Shown: piece after piece, positions 58,460 through 64,000 of the stretch
Layout of the letters: every line of letters starts with the position of its first letter
How positions within the stretch are numbered: the first letter of the stretch is position 1
Assembly (NCBI GenBank): GCA_963556195.1
Contig: OY744531.1
Span: 100,144,623 to 100,208,622, forward strand
Direction of reading: 5' to 3'
From: Sepiola atlantica
Taxonomy: Eukaryota > Mollusca > Cephalopoda > Sepiida > Sepiolidae
DNA length: 64,000 nucleotides
Position numbers and translations under genes: made by a program
Notes under the pieces: generated by a model
Databases searched by the model: none
The model's input: only the letters and a program-made list of their open reading frames with translations
Told to the model about the DNA's origin: nothing

Positions 58460-59230
58460 AATATACAAACATACACACATACAAATATACAAACATGCAC
58501 ACATACCCAACTTTATATGAATAGAGATATAACACACTAATAAAAACGAATTTCAAAATAACTTTCCATTAGAAAATGCGTAGAATTTATTTTCCACAAA
58601 GTTTGTAGACGCATTTTTAAACTCATCTAATATAAATTTGCGAGATTCAGTTTGTATGCTCCACCGGCTGTTAAATGACGTCACAATGTTGCATACTCTT
58701 GCTGTGACCTCTAGATCATATAGTGGTGTGAGGTTGAAACGGTGTGGGGTTGAAAACTCTCGAAGCTCGTTTCTGAAGAAATGACGCGGTCGTTCGAACC
58801 TCTAATTGGTTAGTGCTGGCATATTACAAAAATGAAGCCGCCTTCCTTACTGGACGAAACAAAGACATTCGTTGTTTATTCAAATTAATAGAACAAACTC
58901 ATAACATAAGTCGGCACGCTGGGTGGGGGAGGGGGTAGGAGAAAGAGAGACAACATCAGCTTGTGTAATGTATTCATTTTTAAGAACACATTTTTATACG
59001 TCTATGTCGACTTGCTTCCAAGTCGGTTTCTGTTACTTAGAAAATCGGCGATTGTCTAGAATTAACGACAGAGAAACAAGGGATGAAAAAAAATGAAACA
59101 ATTAACTGTTAACAAAGACAATAAGAGTTACTTTTCTATTTACCTGCCTAATCTGTTTGTGTGTTAAAGTATTTAAAGTTCTTTTATTAACAGTTTTTAT
59201 CGTTGTTATTCTTGTAAATTCGACGGGTTA
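58460..59230. other. unassigned sequence
   Basis: No recognised feature. Confidence 0.35.
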
Positions 59231-59254
59231 AAGATGGCGCCGGATTTAATTTTA

Positions 59255-59580
59255 AATAGTGATTGCTCACTGATAATAACCGGCGGTGTATCCTGGAGTC
59301 TGAGTGACAACAAGCCTCCCCAGATTTCCAATACCTTCCACCTCTTTTCGATAACCATTGCAAATGACTTTGCGGTATCGCTTACCATGTATTTCTCGCT
59401 GGTAACGACCATTGGTCTCTACTGGGATTTGGATGGCAATAAGCCTCCCCAAGGTCCTAGTACTCTCTACACGCTTCCAGTGGAGGTCTGGTTAGTGTTC
59501 TCTCTCCTCGATCGTCTCATTCTCCCTGACCATTCACGGCTATTTTATGTGGTATCAGCCGAGGCTGGGGGCATCACTTT
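59255..59580. repeat. repeat F, copy 2
   Basis: Homologous to 49,190-49,515. It lies downstream, in minus sense, of the R2-like LINE coding end, where a 3' untranslated region would be expected. Confidence 0.65.
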
Positions 59581-59704
59581 TTGGGGGGGGGGAGTTTATG
59601 AGATTTCTTTCAGTTCCTGTTCCTTGGTTCGTGTGGTGGTGTTTTTCCTGTGGTTTTGTTTTCTTCCTGTTGTAACTTCTATGTGGCTGGTTACCGTTCG
59701 TAGC

Positions 59705-60290
59705 TTATGCGGGTTGGATTTTCCTTAAGATTTCAGCTGATTTGATCATTGACGTTTTTTGTATAGTCTCAGTGATCTCTTCAATTCCAATTCTTCCCAA
59801 TCTTTTGTCCATTTTGGGGGGGGGGACTCTTCCTAGTGCTCCTACGATTATTGGTATTGTATTGACTTTCTTCATGCTTCATATTACTTTCACTTCTCTG
59901 GCAACTTCCGTGGATTTGTTTTGCTTTTCCGTGTCCTTGATCTTCACTCTGTGGTGTGCTGGAACGACAAAATCTGTAATTTGGCAGGATTTTCCCTTCT
60001 TCTTTACTATTATGACATCCGGTCTCCTTGTTTGTATGATTTTATCTGTTTGCACCTCCATACCCCAGAAGATTTTGTCACATCGTTTTCTAGTACTGTT
60101 TCTGATTAATGTTTGTACTATTAGTCCGAGTGTTCGAAATGGAGTCGTTTGCATAGTTACCAGTGTACTGCTTTCCCCACGCAGTCGTGTCTGTTCTTGT
60201 ATTCTTTTCAGTCTAGTTTGCTTCATTGATTTAATATGTGATTTACTATTTGAATTGGATAACAACTCTTCTGTATAGATAAACAATTAA
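59705..60290 (-). pseudogene. R2-like LINE C-terminal (restriction-like endonuclease) remnant
   Basis: Minus-strand translation shows KIFWGMEVQTDKII, RRPDVIIVKKKGKSCQITDF, VVPAHHRVK, then KVNTIPIIVGALG, GIEEITETIQK and SAEILRK before a TAA at 59,705-59,707. The RPD...IID.avP core with the IPIIVGALG tail is common in C-terminal regions of invertebrate LINEs whose PD-(D/E)XK-type endonuclease follows the RT. A TGA near 59,879 replaces the tryptophan usually found before the IPIIVGALG segment, so the copy is dead. RT motifs upstream are not recognisable. Clade not certain. Confidence 0.65.
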
Positions 60291-62130
60291 TATTTATTCT
60301 GTATTTACAACTGAAGAAGAATTAGTAGTTTAGACGTATAAATTGAAAAGCGCTGTGCGGCACGTCCAGTCCAATATGTCGACTGGTCTGTAATATCCAA
60401 GAGACATAACTCTACTCCAAATCTCTTTGTGATATTGGATATAACAAGGGAAGAGACTTACTTGCTTTTTAAATATAAATTGTTTATTATTTTAAATGAG
60501 ATCTGTTTCATCTAACATTGTTCTTAATTTATATTAAAAAAACTTTACTTAAAAATATGAAAAAAAAAGATGAGAAATATGTTATTAATAATTTACCAAA
60601 GCTTTTAAGTTTCAAGTTCCTGAACAACTAATATGGCCTATGTACTTGCCTCATCACGAGGCCAGAGTTAGACTCAAAATCGATTTTAAATATAGATAAT
60701 TCAGATAACCCAAAATGGCAATCTGGAATTTTAAAAAAATGCATATATAACTATGTCGGCACTCCTTCACTAATTAGAGTATCTTAGGGGGCGGGCATTA
60801 AACCACCTTCTTTACGAAGGGCTTAGTTGTAAAGAACAACTAATTGTTCTGCAATGGTGAAGAACAACCTACCAAGAGTCTCCATTCAATAGTGAACTAT
60901 TTCCCTGTCAGCCTTGACTTGATGTACAATTTCCGTTCTGCACTGATGGACCGCTCCGCTCTCAAAGAAAATAAAACGAATTTCCACGCTGACGAGTAAA
61001 TCTTGATGAAATAAAATGTCGGTCTCTATTTAGTTGCCTTTCCACGAGGGCAGATTTAGACACATGGTCAGTTTTTTTAATGTGGAGACAATCCAACTCT
61101 CCATAAAAGAAGGTATCTGGATTGGGACAAAAAAAAAAGAATTCTGTTATTCTAAAAAAATGTCTCTTTCACTGACCGATCTGTCTATCTGTTCGTACGC
61201 CTTGGGGTCAGAAAATACATCTCAGATTTTGACAAAACTTTTGCATACATCTAGGTTTTAAGCTAAGATGCATGTATTGCTAGCTATATAATATCTGTCA
61301 AGGTCTTCGCAACCATGAAATCCTTTCTCTCTGATAAGTCTATAAAAGTTGATGTTGATGGGCAGGGTCTGAAGCACAACTTATCAACGCCAGCATTCTT
61401 AAAGGATCTATTCTGGGATTAACATTCTTCCTGATTTTCATCAATGATGTTCCGAATCATATTCTGATATTATTTGTTGACATCTACGCCAACCAGACAA
61501 CTGTTTATGGCAGCACTCCAAAGAGCATTTGTTAAGAAGATTTTACTGATTTTCTCTCTTGCGATCTGACGCACGTGGTCAAATAGGGAAAAGTTGCTTG
61601 TTACTTTTAACATCTTTAAAACTAGCAGGGGTACCCGGGGTTGTCTGGAGCTCTTCCTTCCCTGATCGCCTCATTTCACCGCCCCCTCTCCCCGTTACCC
61701 TCTCTTTCCGTTGTCTTGGGCGAGATCTGTCCCTTCCCTGATCGCCCCCTACCCTCCGCCCCCTTTCTCCGTTTCCCGGAGCAAAAGCTGTCTCTTCCGC
61801 GGTCGCTTTCTCTCACTCGCCCACCTCTCCTCCGCCTGTCTTCTTCCTTTTTTCTCACCAAAAAGTGTGACATATTTCTATTAAAAATACCATCTCTGTC
61901 TTCGCTATCACCCTCCTCTTCGATGTATATGTAAGTTATCGTTAAAAAAAATGATTATGGGTCAGTTGGATTTTAACGCTCGACCTTTTCCGTAACCGTT
62001 ATGTTACGAACGCAGAGAACAAAATCTATCCGAAAAATACGTTGTTTTTTTTGGCAAACCGCACATGCACACAACGTATAGGTGAGTGGAAAATTAAGTA
62101 ATTTGCCCAGTTGAAATTAATGGATGTCTC
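60291..62130. other. unassigned sequence with one repeat-end motif
   Basis: ACTAGCAGGGGTACCCGGGG at 61,621-61,640 resembles the motifs near 6.7 and 7.2 kb. 61.64-61.85 kb is C- and T-rich. No coding homology. Confidence 0.35.
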
Positions 62131-62136
62131 CATATA

Positions 62137-62520
62137 CAGGGTGGGCCAAAATAAGGGTCCTATCTTTAAATTTGAATAACTTGAATTTGAATAACTTCCA
62201 CAAAATAAAAGTTAAACTCACCAAACTTTATGTGTGTGTAGACTGACCCTTCCGTGATTTTTTGAAATAAACAAAACAAATTTTAGCCGAAAAACACTTC
62301 TTAAAACTTACAAAAACTAAAGTATTGTTTTTTACACTGTTTTGAGTTTTTTAAGCAAAAATAATGTTTTCTAAATGAGGGTACGTTCCTTAGGGCTAAT
62401 ACGGCTCATGCTTGCATCGGAAGGGGTCCTTTACTTATTCTAAAAAAAAAAATTTTTTAAATCAATAAATAAAAAAGTTATGAATTTTTAAAAATAGGAC
62501 CCTTATTTTTGCCCACCCTG
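62137..62520. mobile_element. Tc1/mariner-type MITE, 384 bp
   Basis: Terminal inverted repeats CAGGGTGGGCCAAAATAAGG (62,137) and the inverted CCTTATTTTTGCCCACCCTG (to 62,520), with weaker pairing further in (TTTAAATTTGAATAAC and its partner). TA on both sides (62,135-62,136; 62,521-62,522) is the expected target-site duplication. No transposase, so non-autonomous. Confidence 0.82.
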
Positions 62521-62581
62521 TACTTCTAGTGCTAGATATTCGGTCGTCTGAGATGTCGGCGTGTAGGTGAAAATAATTTAA

Positions 62582-62582
<1 letters not shown>

Positions 62583-62621
<39 letters not shown>
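62583..62621. repeat. (TA)n microsatellite
   Basis: TA run abutting the next element. Confidence 0.95.
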
Positions 62622-62622
<1 letters not shown>

Positions 62623-62848
62623 AGGCATGGTAAACATCCACAGGATAAGAATCCAAAGAATTTTACCGGGCTTATAAAAAGTGCTCAATATCAAATAGAG
62701 CTTTTATATATATGATTATTTTTATTCATACGGACATGTACAAAATCTGCGACACTGGCATGTCGATGTTATTGAACAACAGCTGTTATAAACTAAGATC
62801 TACTCCGATAGAGTTAAAATCCGATCTTTACCTCAGAACATAACTAAG
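62622..62848 (+). mobile_element. element P, diverged single monomer (copy 6)
   Basis: One arm, from CCAGGCATGGTAAACATCCA through GACACTGGCATGTCGATGTT to CTCAGAACATAA, with more substitutions than the 24.5-kb monomer. Flanked by (TA)n on the left and (TG)n(TA)n on the right. Confidence 0.75.
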
Positions 62849-62849
62849 T

Positions 62850-62874
62850 GTGTGTGTGTGTATATATGTATATA

Positions 62875-62914
<40 letters not shown>
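62850..62914. repeat. (TG)n(TA)n microsatellite
   Basis: TG then TA with TG interruptions. Confidence 0.95.

Positions 62915-64000
<1,086 letters not shown>

Noticed and set aside
59742..60278. 178-codon hydrophobic plus-strand frame resembling a membrane protein
   Set aside because: It is the antisense of the R2-like LINE remnant, whose minus-strand reading shows recognisable motifs.
60300..60365. CTGAAGA followed by GAAA near 60.3 kb
   Set aside because: Neither stem III nor the NUH position can be formed, and spacing is too long.
60980..61025. CTGACGA...GAAA...GTC near 61.0 kb
   Set aside because: Core strings are in order, but stem I has no pairing and stem II is a single pair; likely chance.

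Overview
This is an AT-rich, repeat-saturated, gene-poor stretch of an animal nuclear genome. Long (TA)n, (CT)n, (TG)n and trinucleotide microsatellites, interstitial TTAGGG arrays, tRNA-headed SINEs, U2-snRNA-derived elements and decayed LINE and Penelope-like coding pieces point to a lophotrochozoan, most likely a cephalopod mollusc. That assignment is inference from repeat style; no marker gene proves it. I find no intact protein-coding gene. Nearly all long open frames are translations of simple repeats or minisatellites; the only recognisable protein homology is broken retroelement sequence.

Layout. 0-8 kb: microsatellites, three hammerhead-ribozyme-like motifs (about 0.9, 2.1 and 2.7 kb), a palindromic element (3.2-3.6 kb), a tRNA-headed SINE (4.6 kb), a 21-bp minisatellite (5.1-6.3 kb) and an interstitial telomere-like array (7.5-8.1 kb). 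8.2-22.2 kb: one 14-kb satellite of roughly 500 units of about 26-28 bp, with higher-order duplications including a 2,859-bp period. 22.2-31 kb: tRNA-type and U2-headed SINEs, a second TTAGGG array with the same flank as the first, a decayed Penelope-like GIY-YIG fragment, a degenerate trimer of the U2 element, and the best-formed hammerhead motif (30.9 kb). 31-46 kb: duplicated unknown repeats, several minisatellites, decayed 5S rRNA pieces, a 590-bp (GAT)n array, a U2-headed element with a clean 16-bp target-site duplication (40.75-41.08 kb), a 1.6-kb polypyrimidine tract and LINE fragments. 46-64 kb: more minisatellites, fold-back elements, two tandem pairs of tRNA-plus-hammerhead elements (51.3-51.9 and 53.0-53.4 kb), an R2-like LINE 3' end (59.7-60.3 kb) and a Tc1/mariner-type MITE (62.1-62.5 kb).

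The most interesting theme is small non-coding retroelements built from RNA genes: U2-, tRNA- and 5S-derived units. Several carry a hammerhead ribozyme core (CUGANGA, stem II, GAAA, stem III, NUH, stem I) whose stems can be paired by eye. Two families occur, and one is arranged as tandem dimers with 318- and 367-bp spacing between predicted cleavage sites, resembling animal retrozymes. The U2-headed and tRNA-headed elements share a 3' tail, which suggests a common LINE partner. No expression or catalysis can be judged from sequence alone.
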